This document shows, in pieces, positions 1 through 8,235 of a stretch of 17,684 bases of DNA. Position 1 is the stretch's first letter. Each line of letters starts with the position of its first letter. Location: contig JAISZQ010000141.1 of NCBI GenBank assembly GCA_031269165.1, forward strand, positions 1 to 17,684, given 5' to 3'. Made by a program: the position numbers and the translations under genes. The notes beneath the pieces were generated by a model. The model was not told the DNA's origin, did no database searches, and saw only the letters and a list, made by a program, of their open reading frames with translations. Origin of the DNA: Spirochaetaceae bacterium (lineage in GTDB: Bacteria; Spirochaetota; Spirochaetia; Treponematales; Breznakiellaceae).

Positions 1-15
1 AAAAAGAAAAGAAAG

Positions 16-88
16 GTCCGCGGATTTTCGCGGATTAACACGGATCGAGCGGGGTATAATCCGTGAAAATCCGCGTCAATCCGCGGAC
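16..88. repeat. Degenerate inverted repeat (CCGCGGATT type)
   Basis: Two 30-nt arms at 16-45 and 59-88 are imperfect reverse complements. Both hold the words GTCCGCGGATT, GCGGATT and ACGGAT (or their complements), separated by three-base mismatched blocks. The 13-nt centre ends in TATAAT (55-60), which has no good -35 partner. A related but more decayed inverted repeat lies at 16257-16328. Sequences of this sort are scattered through many bacterial genomes between genes. No protein is encoded here. Its age and origin cannot be told. Confidence 0.75.
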
Positions 89-103
89 AAAATTCTTAAG
101 TTG

Positions 104-132
104 TTGACAGTGGAAAGCCGTCCTCATCTGTT
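104..132 (+). promoter_or_regulatory. Possible promoter for the exporter operon (weak)
   Basis: A perfect TTGACA sits at 104-109, but the hexamer 17 nt later (TCTGTT, 127-132) and its neighbours match TATAAT poorly. A second AT-rich candidate, TTAATACT (226-233), lies nearer the first gene but lacks a -35 box. One of these presumably drives the gene run beginning at 268. The choice is a guess. Confidence 0.2.
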
Positions 133-267
133 GCGGCAATCGGGCAAATTGCGTAAAAACCCGCGTTTCACAAAAAATCTTCACTTTTTTTTCGTCAAAA
201 ATAAAGCAAAACAGCCGGTAACCGCTTAATACTCTGTACGGAGACGAAAGTCCCGTAGGGGGTTTCT

Positions 268-1473
268 ATGAAAATATGTTGTTATGCGCGGCGTATCCGT
301 GCGGCGGCATGGGTGTGCGGTTTCTTGCTCCTCACCACTTGCGCCGGCAAAAACGGAGATGCGGGTGGAAACGCGGCCGAAGATGCCGATGAAGCCTGCA
401 CCGAAGAAACGCGGTTCTTTGCGGCGAGTGCCGGCGAACAGGCCGTACCGCGCTCTTCGGCTCAAACGCCGGACGCGGATTGGTTTGACCAGATCGAACG
501 GCTTGCCGAGAAGGAACGGTCAGGCGGGTTTGAGTCCGGCGCGGGACTGCGCGAGTCGACGCTTCGTGAACAGGGCGGGGACTATGCGGGCGCGGTGTTT
601 GCCACGTTCAAGGAATTGTTCTGGGCGTACTCTTTTGCCGAGGGAGAAGAGCGGCAGCAGTCGCTTGAGTCGATGATTGAGGCCGGATTTCGGGGCCTCG
701 TGGAGAACCTCGCGCAGATGCTCGATCCGGTTTCCGCTCATGCGGCAGGGCAAGCGGCCGGGGCCTGTAGCGCGTTTTTCGCGGGACGGTACGAGGAAGC
801 GGGGGCGCTGATCGCCGGGATCAAACGCGCCGATGCCGAGCCGGATGAGTTTTCCGTATGGATGGGCCTTGTTTGCGACCTTGAAAATGCGGGGAAGGCC
901 GCCAAGCCGGACATTCGGGCGGACATTCAATCGGACGTTCGTCCGCGAACACCGCCCGCGCCGGATACGGGTACCGAAGAGAGTGCCCTCCGGCACCTTC
1001 GCGCATCCTATGCCGCCATCCGGTCGCGCTACGAGACGTTGCCCGCATACTGGTATTTCGGGGCGCGGAACATGAAAGGGGAAAGCATCCCGGCCTATGC
1101 CGAACGGGCGGTAAATTTGTCGCCGGAAGGCCCCTATGCGGCGGATGCCCGCGCGATGATCGCGGAATTCTCAGGCCTTTCTCAGGCGGACGGCAGGTCG
1201 ATCCTCACCATGTACGAGATCGAAACCATTGTCGTCAACGCGGTACAAGCCGGAAACCCGGAACTGCTCGCCGCCCTTTTCCCGCTTGCCGCGCTGCCCG
1301 ACAACCCGTACACGCTCTATGCGGCGGGAGCCATGCGCGGGGTCGCCTCGGACGGCCGGTTCAAGAACTATTTTGACGCGTACCTGCGTTCCGTTACCCA
1401 GAACAAAAAGCCGGACAAGGCCCAATCGCGTCTTGCCGAGCGTCTTGCCTATATTGTGAGGGGGTCGTTATGA
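268..1473 (+). CDS. Putative lipoprotein, helical, unknown function
   Basis: I do not recognise this 401-residue protein. The start is the ATG preceded by AGGGGG (257-262) at a spacing of 5. The N terminus has basic residues, a hydrophobic run (residues 13-22) and a lipobox-like LLTTC with Cys25, so it is probably lipidated. Residues 26-60 are Gly/Ala/acidic and look like a flexible linker. The rest is Ala/Glu/Arg-rich and predicted helical, with TPR-like pieces around 150-215 (AAGACSAFFAGRYEEAGALI) and 240-300. A short internal repeat lies near residues 213-225 (DIRADIQSDVRP). It opens a compact operon: its stop overlaps the next start (ATGA). Being first in an exporter operon and resembling helical repeat proteins, it may be a periplasmic scaffold; that is inference only. 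Confidence 0.8.
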   Translation: MKICCYARRIRAAAWVCGFLLLTTCAGKNGDAGGNAAEDADEACTEETRFFAASAGEQAVPRSSAQTPDADWFDQIERLAEKERSGGFESGAGLRESTLREQGGDYAGAVFATFKELFWAYSFAEGEERQQSLESMIEAGFRGLVENLAQMLDPVSAHAAGQAAGACSAFFAGRYEEAGALIAGIKRADAEPDEFSVWMGLVCDLENAGKAAKPDIRADIQSDVRPRTPPAPDTGTEESALRHLRASYAAIRSRYETLPAYWYFGARNMKGESIPAYAERAVNLSPEGPYAADARAMIAEFSGLSQADGRSILTMYEIETIVVNAVQAGNPELLAALFPLAALPDNPYTLYAAGAMRGVASDGRFKNYFDAYLRSVTQNKKPDKAQSRLAERLAYIVRGSL

Positions 1474-2165
1474 AAAAACAAGGATTAAAATCCATGAAAA
1501 TCGCAAAAACCAGGTTCATACGGCTTGTCGGCGGCATTGTGCTCGCCGGATTCGTTCTGTTCGCCTGTTCCGCCTGTTCGGGACAAAAAACCGGGTCTGA
1601 AGCGGAGTTGGTACGATACGTCCGCGCGAAGGTGTTGTACGACGAAGGCCGTTTTGCCGACGCCCTTCAATTGTTGGCGAAAGAAACGTTTATCCCGTCT
1701 CAAATTCTGCGCGGGAAAGCGTTCTTTTTCTCAGGCGACCGTGAAAACGCGGAGAAGCAACTACGCGCCGTCCTGAAGAAGAGGCCGTCCGCAGTCGAGG
1801 CGTCTCTTTATCTTGCGCGTGTCCTGCGCGAGAAGGGCGAGGGCGGCGCGGCGGAAACAATCGTCAATCAGATACTCAGCGACGATCCGCAGAATGTCCG
1901 CGCGTTGCGTCTTGCCGCCGACTTGCAGAAGGACAAGGGGCCTGAGTATTCCGCCGAGGCACTGGCCTATCTTGACCGGGCCGTCGAAGCGTCGATGGAA
2001 ACGGCGATGGCCATTCTGGAACGCGCGCGCCACAAATGGCTTTTGGGCAAGGATGCGGAGGCACTGGCCGATCTTGCGGGCGCGAAGACCCTTTTCCCGC
2101 CGGACACCCCGGCATTGAAAGTCGTTGACAATTTGCAAGCAACCATAGAGGAATTGCTACGATAG
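1470..2165 (+). CDS. TPR-type lipoprotein
   Basis: This 231-residue protein starts at an ATG overlapping the previous stop by 4 nt. A long basic N terminus is followed by a hydrophobic stretch (18-30) and the lipobox LFAC with Cys33, so it is probably a lipoprotein. The mature part is a string of helix pairs with TPR spacing: VRYVRAKVLYDEGRFADAL (about 48-66), GKAFFFSGDRENAEKQL (about 82-98), ASLYLARVLREKGEGGAAE (about 110-128), and further repeats to residue 225. The W/L-G-Y-A-P pattern is recognisable in several, e.g. ILSDDPQNVRALRLAADL. TPR lipoproteins serve as binding scaffolds in the periplasm. Its partner is unknown, but tight coupling to a TolC-type factor and fusion protein points to the exporter. 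The TPR call is good; the role is inferred. Confidence 0.85.
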   Translation: MKKQGLKSMKIAKTRFIRLVGGIVLAGFVLFACSACSGQKTGSEAELVRYVRAKVLYDEGRFADALQLLAKETFIPSQILRGKAFFFSGDRENAEKQLRAVLKKRPSAVEASLYLARVLREKGEGGAAETIVNQILSDDPQNVRALRLAADLQKDKGPEYSAEALAYLDRAVEASMETAMAILERARHKWLLGKDAEALADLAGAKTLFPPDTPALKVVDNLQATIEELLR

Positions 2166-2194
2166 CATAATTTTACCCTGGAGGAGTTTTTACG

Positions 2195-2770
2195 ATGAAA
2201 AAATTTGTTTTTGGTTTGAGGACTTTTGTGCTTGTTCTCGGTGCGGCAACCGTCATAACGGGAACGCTGGCTTCGTGCGGCACCTATGGGATCACCTACG
2301 GCAACGGAAAATCGTGGCCCGGCGCTTTGCCAAAACAGGACGAAGCAATTCGGGGGACGTTACAACTGGGAACGATAGACGTTGACAAGCCCGGTGGCTC
2401 CTATTCGATTGAACGGGAAATAAACGCCATTCTGCCCCTGCTCTTTTGGGAGATGGGCTATGTGTTTGAACCGGCGACCGGAGGCGCGGATTACATCGTC
2501 GATGTCTATGCGCGGGAGCGGGACATTCAGCACGGCTGGAATACCAAGAAATCGATCTCGCTCGAAGTGGTCTTGTGGCCGGTACAAAGCGTGCGTTATG
2601 CGGGGGACGAAAGCGTGAGAACGCCTTATGCGGCGGGCCGAACCGTGGTCGCGGGAACGGCGGGACTTTCCGTTTCCGGCAACATGGAAAACCTGCTGAG
2701 AAAGACGGCAAAAAAGGCCGTAAAAGCGGCGAATTTAGTGCGGGAACGAGAGGCCAATAATGCCGGATAA
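2195..2770 (+). CDS. Small lipoprotein, unknown function
   Basis: This 191-residue protein starts at an ATG behind a strong GGAGGAG (2180-2186, spacing 8). A basic tip, a hydrophobic run (9-24) and LASC with Cys28 give a convincing lipoprotein signal. The mature part begins with a Gly/Tyr-rich segment (GTYGITYGNG) and continues with alternating strands such as GGADYIVDVYARERD (about 95-110) and SISLEVVLWPVQSV (120-133). It ends in a basic amphipathic helix (residues 160-185). This is a small mixed alpha/beta domain, broadly like other short envelope lipoproteins; I assign no family. Its last 11 nt overlap the outer-membrane-factor gene, so translation of the two is probably coupled. Confidence 0.8.
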   Translation: MKKFVFGLRTFVLVLGAATVITGTLASCGTYGITYGNGKSWPGALPKQDEAIRGTLQLGTIDVDKPGGSYSIEREINAILPLLFWEMGYVFEPATGGADYIVDVYARERDIQHGWNTKKSISLEVVLWPVQSVRYAGDESVRTPYAAGRTVVAGTAGLSVSGNMENLLRKTAKKAVKAANLVREREANNAG

Positions 2771-4148
2771 GAAGACCGTTTGGTTGTTTATTTTTATATG
2801 TGCGATGGGAGGCCTTTCCGCATCCGACCGGGACACGCTCGACCTGCCGCTGACGTTTGCCCAGTCGGGAGAGATGGCCGTCGCCGCCTCAATCGAACTT
2901 CAAACCGAACTTGCCCAGCAGTCCTTGAAGGAAAGCGCGTGGAAGATGGGAATACGGGATTTTTTCCCGTCGGTTACGCTCTCCGCTTCGGAAGACGACC
3001 GGGTATCGACCATCGGGCCGGATGATTTTTCCAAGATGTACACCGTTTCGGTACAACAGTTGTTGTTTGACGGCGGGAAAATGTCGTCCGGCAGAAAAAT
3101 CGAAAAGGCGCAACTTTTGTTGCAAAAGGACACGCTACAAAATATGCTGCGGGAAGTGTCGGAAAACGCGATCGCCGTGTATCGGCAGGTGTTGCAGGGG
3201 CGGATGACGCTTGACATCAAACGGCAATCGTTAGCCGCGCTGGAAAAGCAGCGTCTGGTGCTGGATACGGAAATGACGCTGGGGCTTGCGCTTGAAACGG
3301 ATCTGCTTGAAGCGGACATCATGCTTGAAGAGGCGCGGATCGAGATCGTGAACGGGGAACTTGAGCAGGCCGAGCAGGAAAAACAATTTGCCGAGATGCT
3401 GGGACTGGACCGGGTGCCGGTTCTGGCGGAACAGATTGATATAACCCGCGTCTTTCGGTTGCCGTCCGTCAAGGCGGTACAATCCGAAATACTGGCAAGG
3501 AATCCTGATCTGGTCTCGTCCCAGCTTTCGATTCTCCAGAAAGAAGAGGAGGCAAAATTCGCGTCCCGTCTTTGGATCCCGACGCTAAAAGGAAATGGCA
3601 GTTTTTCGTTGACCGGGGACCATTATCCGCTTTCCCATTACAAATGGTCGTTCGGCCTCACGATTGATTTTTCGATGCCGTGGATAGGCAGCACAACATC
3701 GGGAAACTACGGCGAAGAGCCCAGAACGGAAAAGAACGCCCAATTGTCCGAATCGCTTAAACTACTGCCCGATCCGGCTTTGGGGCTTTCCGGAAAATCG
3801 GCCAAACTTGCGCTGAATCTTGAACGGAACAAACATGCGGTCGTTATGCGGCGGCTGGACCGGAACGCGGAATTGCTGATGGAAAAACTTGATTTTTTGA
3901 TACGAAAACGGGATTTGGCGATCCGTTCAAAAGAATTGGCATCCGCCCAACTCAGGCTTGCGGAAACAAGAATCAAACTGGGGCATATCACCCGTTTGGA
4001 TATGATGCAGATGGAACTTGATTATGCCCAGAGCGAAATCATGGGGGTAAATACGGCGGTGGACGTTCTTTCGGCTGTTCGGGAGATCGAAAAACTCATG
4101 GCTCTGCCGCCGGGAGAATTGGAACATATAGGAGGAACAAAGCAGTGA
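2760..4148 (+). CDS. TolC-family outer-membrane factor
   Basis: The 462-residue product has a signal peptide (residues 1-21, ending GGLSA before SDRD) and the two-fold repeat of the OEP/TolC family. Each half has a long helical hairpin and a beta hairpin. Half one includes FFPSVTLSAS (68-77) and QQLLFDGGKMSSG (99-111), the latter the typical family turn. Half two has the matching LWIPTLKGNGSFSLTG (271-286). The final helix (about 405-450) contains LGHITRLDMMQMELDYAQSE. TolC-type trimers form the outer-membrane channel and periplasmic tunnel of tripartite exporters. The start overlaps the preceding gene by 11 nt and the stop overlaps the next start. A polar insert around 309-340 (STTSGNYGEEPRTEKNAQLS) lies at the second beta hairpin and could be an extracellular loop. 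The family call is secure; the substrate is unknown. Confidence 0.93.
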   Translation: MPDKKTVWLFIFICAMGGLSASDRDTLDLPLTFAQSGEMAVAASIELQTELAQQSLKESAWKMGIRDFFPSVTLSASEDDRVSTIGPDDFSKMYTVSVQQLLFDGGKMSSGRKIEKAQLLLQKDTLQNMLREVSENAIAVYRQVLQGRMTLDIKRQSLAALEKQRLVLDTEMTLGLALETDLLEADIMLEEARIEIVNGELEQAEQEKQFAEMLGLDRVPVLAEQIDITRVFRLPSVKAVQSEILARNPDLVSSQLSILQKEEEAKFASRLWIPTLKGNGSFSLTGDHYPLSHYKWSFGLTIDFSMPWIGSTTSGNYGEEPRTEKNAQLSESLKLLPDPALGLSGKSAKLALNLERNKHAVVMRRLDRNAELLMEKLDFLIRKRDLAIRSKELASAQLRLAETRIKLGHITRLDMMQMELDYAQSEIMGVNTAVDVLSAVREIEKLMALPPGELEHIGGTKQ

Positions 4149-5515
4149 CGGAAAGAAAGAAAAGATTTATTTGTTATGCGGTAATCTTTGCGGTTTGTGT
4201 TTCGTGCGCGAATACGAAACCGCAAGACGAGGGGAATGTTGCCGTGACCGTGCGGGTGTCCCAGGCGGAAGCGGTCGCCAAGCCGAATGAAGTTACGGGG
4301 TTCGGCTCGCTTTCGTTCCTGCAAAAGAACGATGTGAGCACTCAGCAGGACGGCGAGATCGCGGCGATATACCACCGCGAGGGCGAAGAAGTGAGGAAAG
4401 GCGATATGCTCGCGCTTTTGAAAAACCCGCGCCTCAGCATCGCGGTCGAAGTGTCCGAGGAGGAGTACACCCAGGCGGAATCCGCATATCAATTGGCGAA
4501 GATACAGTTGCTCGAAGGCGAGTTTAACGCCGAGGCGGAATTGTTAAGCCTCAAGCGATCCGAGGCGGAGTTGTCGGAGAAGAGGCAGTCCCACGGCGAA
4601 CAGGTGCGGAAATTTAACCAGCAGACGACGCTTTATGCGGCGGGCGGCGTAAACGAAGAATCGATCCGTAGCGCGCGTTTTGAAATAGACGCCCAAGCCG
4701 CCCAGCTTGAACTATCCGCCCTTGATATCGAAATCAGGAGAATCGGCCTTCGGGACAAGGATTTACGGGCGGCAGGGATGAAGGTGAGCGACGACCCGGA
4801 AGAAAAAATAAAAGACTTAATCGCGCTCACGACGTCTTCCCTGCGTGTCGCATTGCAAGCCGCCGAAACGAGCAGGGAAATGGCGCGTAAGAATCTTGTT
4901 TCGGCGAAGACGGCGGAGGCCGAGCTCAAGATTGCAAGCCCAGTCTCCGGCTTTATCGCCGCGCGGAATTTTGAAACGGGCGATCACGTCAAAAAGGACG
5001 ACACGTTGTTCACCGTTTTGAATGCGGATGCGCTTTACGCCACCATCCCCGTGCGGGAGGCGGATGCGTTCCGTGTCAAAAAGGGGATGCCGGCGGTGGT
5101 CAAGGTAGACGGTACCGGGGCAACGTATCACGCGACGGTTGATCTTGTGTCGCCGATTGCCGATGTTCAGTCTTTTATGTTTAACGTCCGGGTCTTAATC
5201 AATGCGGAAGCGTTGTCCAAAACGTCTGAAACAGGAGCCGCAAAACCCGGAATGTTTGCCGAGGCGCGTATATCCGTCGGCGAGCCGGACAGAATAATCG
5301 TGATTGACGACGAGGCGGTCATCAACAAAAACAAAAAAGAAGGGACGGTCTGTGTTGTGCAGGACCGGCGGGTCACGATGCGGCAGGTTACGTTTGGCGA
5401 AATATACGAAAACAAAAGGGAAATCATCACCGGTCTTGAAAAAGGGGAGTTAGTCGTACTGAAACCCGCATCGGGTCTCAAGGAGGGAACCTATGTTCAA
5501 ATCACCAAAAAGTAA
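4145..5515 (+). CDS. RND-type periplasmic adaptor (membrane-fusion lipoprotein)
   Basis: This 456-residue HlyD/AcrA-type adaptor starts at GTG, overlapping the previous stop (GTGA), behind AGGAGG at spacing 9. The signal ends in VCVSC with Cys21, so it is probably anchored to a membrane by lipid. The first half of the lipoyl-like domain is at about 65-95 (DGEIAAIYHREGEEVRKGD). An unusually long coiled-coil hairpin follows (about 100-255, Glu/Ala/Leu-rich). The second lipoyl half is at about 258-292 (ASPVSGFIAARNFETGDHV), followed by the beta-barrel (to about 380, ending KPGMFAEARISVG) and a membrane-proximal domain (IITGLEKGELVV). Such proteins link the inner-membrane pump to the TolC channel, consistent with the flanking genes. 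The final 23 nt overlap the next gene. Confidence 0.93.
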   Translation: MTERKKRFICYAVIFAVCVSCANTKPQDEGNVAVTVRVSQAEAVAKPNEVTGFGSLSFLQKNDVSTQQDGEIAAIYHREGEEVRKGDMLALLKNPRLSIAVEVSEEEYTQAESAYQLAKIQLLEGEFNAEAELLSLKRSEAELSEKRQSHGEQVRKFNQQTTLYAAGGVNEESIRSARFEIDAQAAQLELSALDIEIRRIGLRDKDLRAAGMKVSDDPEEKIKDLIALTTSSLRVALQAAETSREMARKNLVSAKTAEAELKIASPVSGFIAARNFETGDHVKKDDTLFTVLNADALYATIPVREADAFRVKKGMPAVVKVDGTGATYHATVDLVSPIADVQSFMFNVRVLINAEALSKTSETGAAKPGMFAEARISVGEPDRIIVIDDEAVINKNKKEGTVCVVQDRRVTMRQVTFGEIYENKREIITGLEKGELVVLKPASGLKEGTYVQITKK

Positions 5516-6752
5516 ATCAAGCAAAGCGCGCGGCGTTGTTCTCGTTTTCGCGCTTGCCCTGTTCGTGTCCGCCCTGTCCGCCTCGTGCGAAACCGAGGTG
5601 GAAGAACCGGTTATTATCGCCACTTTTCCGCTGGAATCAGGCGGCATCATCTACGGCGGCTGGACACCGATAAAAATCGGTTTCAGCACGCCGATGGCCG
5701 AAGCAGACGCCGCGTATTTGGCAGATGCCGTCAAGGTACGGGATCATAACTATCTTCCGACAGCCGGGGCCGTCACATGGGAGGATAACACGATTTATTT
5801 CTCGCCTGCGGAAAAGTGGAAGACGGGCGAAAAGTACACGTGTTCTATAAACGGCGCTTTTTCCGCGCTGGACGGGCGCATTGCCGTGATAAAAACGGAA
5901 ATGGTGTTCTATGCGGTCTCGGACAAGGACGTTGAGGCGGTTCCGCTACCGACTCCTGAGATAGTGGAGGTTGTTTTTTTAAAGAAAACCGAAGGCGGTG
6001 ATTACGAAGAATTTTTTTATGACGCGGACGAATACGGGAACAATGTCATAGAGGGCGAATGCGGCCTCAGAATTTGCTTTGATGAAGCCATGGATTTTTC
6101 CGAGCCCTTCAAGAGCCTCCGCATGGAACCCTACCGGAATTATGATGTCAAGGTGATCGACAACTGGACGCTGGCCGTTTATTTTAAGGCCGGGCTTAAC
6201 CCGGTCAAGAAAATCAGTTTAACGGTACAAGAGGATATGCATTCGCTTTTGGGCGAGGAATTAAAGCGGGATTATCAATTCACTTTTACCGAGTGGAAGG
6301 ACGACTTTGCCATTTTGGATTTGTTTATGTTAGAAAACGCTGAATGTTTGGATGGAGAAAGCGGAATACCTGTGGATCAATTAGGCAAAGAACGATTCAA
6401 GGTAGGGGCCGAGAAGTTTGACGACACGTTAATCATTGATCTTACATGGCACTTTAATGATCCGCCTGACTTGACTGCGGCGTTAGACGCTTTGTCAAAA
6501 ATAAAAGTAATACCGGATCCGAATGACGATAGGATTCAGAAATCTCCCTATTTGCTGGAGATCGGATTATATGCTCTCGATTACGATCAGACGTGGGGGG
6601 ATATGGAGTTCGGTCCTTTGCATGATCCGTACCGGTATTTAATCATCGTGCCGGGCGGCATAGACGGTATTCACGACGGTCGCGGGCGTTATTTAAAAGA
6701 AAGTATTACCGTCATGCTGGATGTGGTTGACTGCGATGAACTCGGCCTGTAG
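5493..6752 (+). CDS. Ig-like (SbsA/Big_5-type) lipoprotein 1
   Basis: This 419-residue protein starts at an ATG inside the adaptor gene, behind AAGGAGGG (5480-5487). The signal ends LSASC, with Cys32. Residues 37-140 form an Ig-like domain of the SbsA/Big_5 kind: IIATFPLESG, IKIGFSTPMAEAD, then TIYFSPAEKWKTGEKYTCSI. A second, looser copy spans about 152-268 (CGLRICFDEAMDFSEPFKSL). The C-terminal portion (about 270-419) ends in IIVPGGIDGIHDGRGRYLKE, a motif shared with the next protein. Family domains of this sort occur in cell-surface and envelope proteins and are thought to mediate binding or act as spacers. No catalytic motif is seen. The stretch 6301-6540 is visibly AT-richer than its surroundings. 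The exporter link comes from gene order only. Confidence 0.88.
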   Translation: MFKSPKSKSSKARGVVLVFALALFVSALSASCETEVEEPVIIATFPLESGGIIYGGWTPIKIGFSTPMAEADAAYLADAVKVRDHNYLPTAGAVTWEDNTIYFSPAEKWKTGEKYTCSINGAFSALDGRIAVIKTEMVFYAVSDKDVEAVPLPTPEIVEVVFLKKTEGGDYEEFFYDADEYGNNVIEGECGLRICFDEAMDFSEPFKSLRMEPYRNYDVKVIDNWTLAVYFKAGLNPVKKISLTVQEDMHSLLGEELKRDYQFTFTEWKDDFAILDLFMLENAECLDGESGIPVDQLGKERFKVGAEKFDDTLIIDLTWHFNDPPDLTAALDALSKIKVIPDPNDDRIQKSPYLLEIGLYALDYDQTWGDMEFGPLHDPYRYLIIVPGGIDGIHDGRGRYLKESITVMLDVVDCDELGL

Positions 6753-6774
6753 CGATGGGATGAGAGGAGCATAT

Positions 6775-8211
6775 ATGATGAAAATCGCGTACATTTTGAC
6801 GTTTTTTATGCTTGTTTCTTGCGCGTTTGTCAATCTTGAACCTATCGGGGTAGAGATTGCGGCGGACGGTCCCGGCGGGGCGTTGCTTTCCGCCTATTCC
6901 CCGGTAAAAATACGGTTTGACACCGAGATGGTAAAACCCGATGTGGAGAGCGTTGTTTCGGCGAAGTCGATACAGGGAAACACGGAGGTTGACCGGAGAT
7001 GGGAAGCCAACACGCTTGTTTTGACACCGGTGCAAGGGTGGTCGCCCGGTGTCGTCTACACGGTTTCCCTTGCCGGGGTGATTCGCGCCGTTGACGGCCG
7101 GGAAGAGCGGGTCGCCCAATACGCCTCCTTTCGCTATGGTTCGGCCGCGGATATCCCGTTTGTCGTTTCGTTCTATCCGCCCGACGGGGCCAAAACGGGG
7201 GTGCACGAAAAAGACGGCGCGTTCGTAACATTGTACTTTTCTCAGCCGATGGATACCTATTCGGTTGAGGACGCGTTTACGATAAACGGTTTCAGCGAGA
7301 AGATGTACCACTGGAATGAAGAAAAAACAACCGTTACCGTCACGAATAAAAAAAATATTGCGCCTTTTGAAACGTACGGGTGGACGCTTGACGCGGCGGC
7401 AAAGAGCGCGGCGGGGTTTTCGCTCGCCAAAACGATTTCCGCTCAGTGGACAAGCGATGCGGAAACGCTGAAACCTCACGTTTTGAGGGTATATCCGGTG
7501 AAGAAGAAGGAAAGCGAGCACGGCTTTGCATGGATCGAGACCGGAAGCCCGATAGAAGCCGGATTCGGCTACGGCGAGGCGGTAAAGATTGAGTTCACGA
7601 AGAAGATGGATGTTTCGAGCCTTGAAAACATCGTCCGTTTTGAACCGTCGCTTTCGGGAAGGATAGAAGTGATAAATCGAGAGGCCGTCGTGTTTATCCC
7701 GGAACGGGACCCGGTCATCGACACTTATTACACGATGACCATATCCGGCGAGGCAAAAGACGAGAACGGCATCATGATGGGCGAGGATTATCTTGCGCGT
7801 TTCAAGCCGGATATGCTGTATTTAGATATGCTCTCGATTACTGTTTTGGGGAAATCTGTTGTAAACGGCGGTACGGTTACCATAACGCTCGATGTTGCCG
7901 AAGCGAAGGCCGATATAGCCGTTACCTTCAACCAGCCGTTTTTGACCGAAAACCAGATTGACGCTATCAGTCAGATCAAATTGTCAAAACTTTTTCCCGC
8001 CGACGCGCCGGTACCGGTGCTAATGTCCGCCGATTGGACGCAAGACAAAATGCTGAATCAAATTTGGTCAAATTTGTCCGACACCGATACGCACGACCAC
8101 CCGCATTATTACCAATGCGTCGTTCCCGGCGGACAGAATGGCGTTACCAACGGAAGGGGCGCGTATCTAAAGGAAGACATTGTGTTCTATATCAATGTTA
8201 CGCTTCAATAA
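6775..8211 (+). CDS. Ig-like (SbsA/Big_5-type) lipoprotein 2
   Basis: This 478-residue protein starts at an ATG 22 nt after the previous stop, behind AGGAG (6765-6769). The next codon is also ATG (6778) and fits the ribosome site equally well. The in-frame ATG at 6721 would precede the signal peptide and lacks a good ribosome site. The signal is short and ends MLVSC with Cys16. Three Ig-like units follow: about 22-118 (VKIRFDTEMVKPD, LVLTPVQGWSPGVVYTVSL), 121-222 (VTLYFSQPMDTYSVEDAF) and 225-345 (VKIEFTKKMDVSSLENIV). A C-terminal domain contains TITLDVAEAKADIAVTF and ends with VVPGGQNGVTNGRGAYLKE. This last motif closely matches lipoprotein 1, so the two are paralogues. Function is unknown; it is probably a periplasmic or surface envelope protein working with the exporter. 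Confidence 0.88.
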   Translation: MMKIAYILTFFMLVSCAFVNLEPIGVEIAADGPGGALLSAYSPVKIRFDTEMVKPDVESVVSAKSIQGNTEVDRRWEANTLVLTPVQGWSPGVVYTVSLAGVIRAVDGREERVAQYASFRYGSAADIPFVVSFYPPDGAKTGVHEKDGAFVTLYFSQPMDTYSVEDAFTINGFSEKMYHWNEEKTTVTVTNKKNIAPFETYGWTLDAAAKSAAGFSLAKTISAQWTSDAETLKPHVLRVYPVKKKESEHGFAWIETGSPIEAGFGYGEAVKIEFTKKMDVSSLENIVRFEPSLSGRIEVINREAVVFIPERDPVIDTYYTMTISGEAKDENGIMMGEDYLARFKPDMLYLDMLSITVLGKSVVNGGTVTITLDVAEAKADIAVTFNQPFLTENQIDAISQIKLSKLFPADAPVPVLMSADWTQDKMLNQIWSNLSDTDTHDHPHYYQCVVPGGQNGVTNGRGAYLKEDIVFYINVTLQ

Positions 8212-8235
8212 CGAAAGGAGCAGGAGGATCGGAAA

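Noticed and set aside
268..1473. Frames opposite or shifted within the first gene (e.g. 520-996 minus)
   Set aside because: The plus frame has the lipoprotein signal, ribosome site and ATGA coupling; the others are shadows of GC-rich coding sequence.
6721..6774. Upstream ATG for Ig-like lipoprotein 2
   Set aside because: It overlaps the previous gene, has no ribosome site and would put 18 residues before a compact lipoprotein signal that has AGGAG in front of its own ATG.
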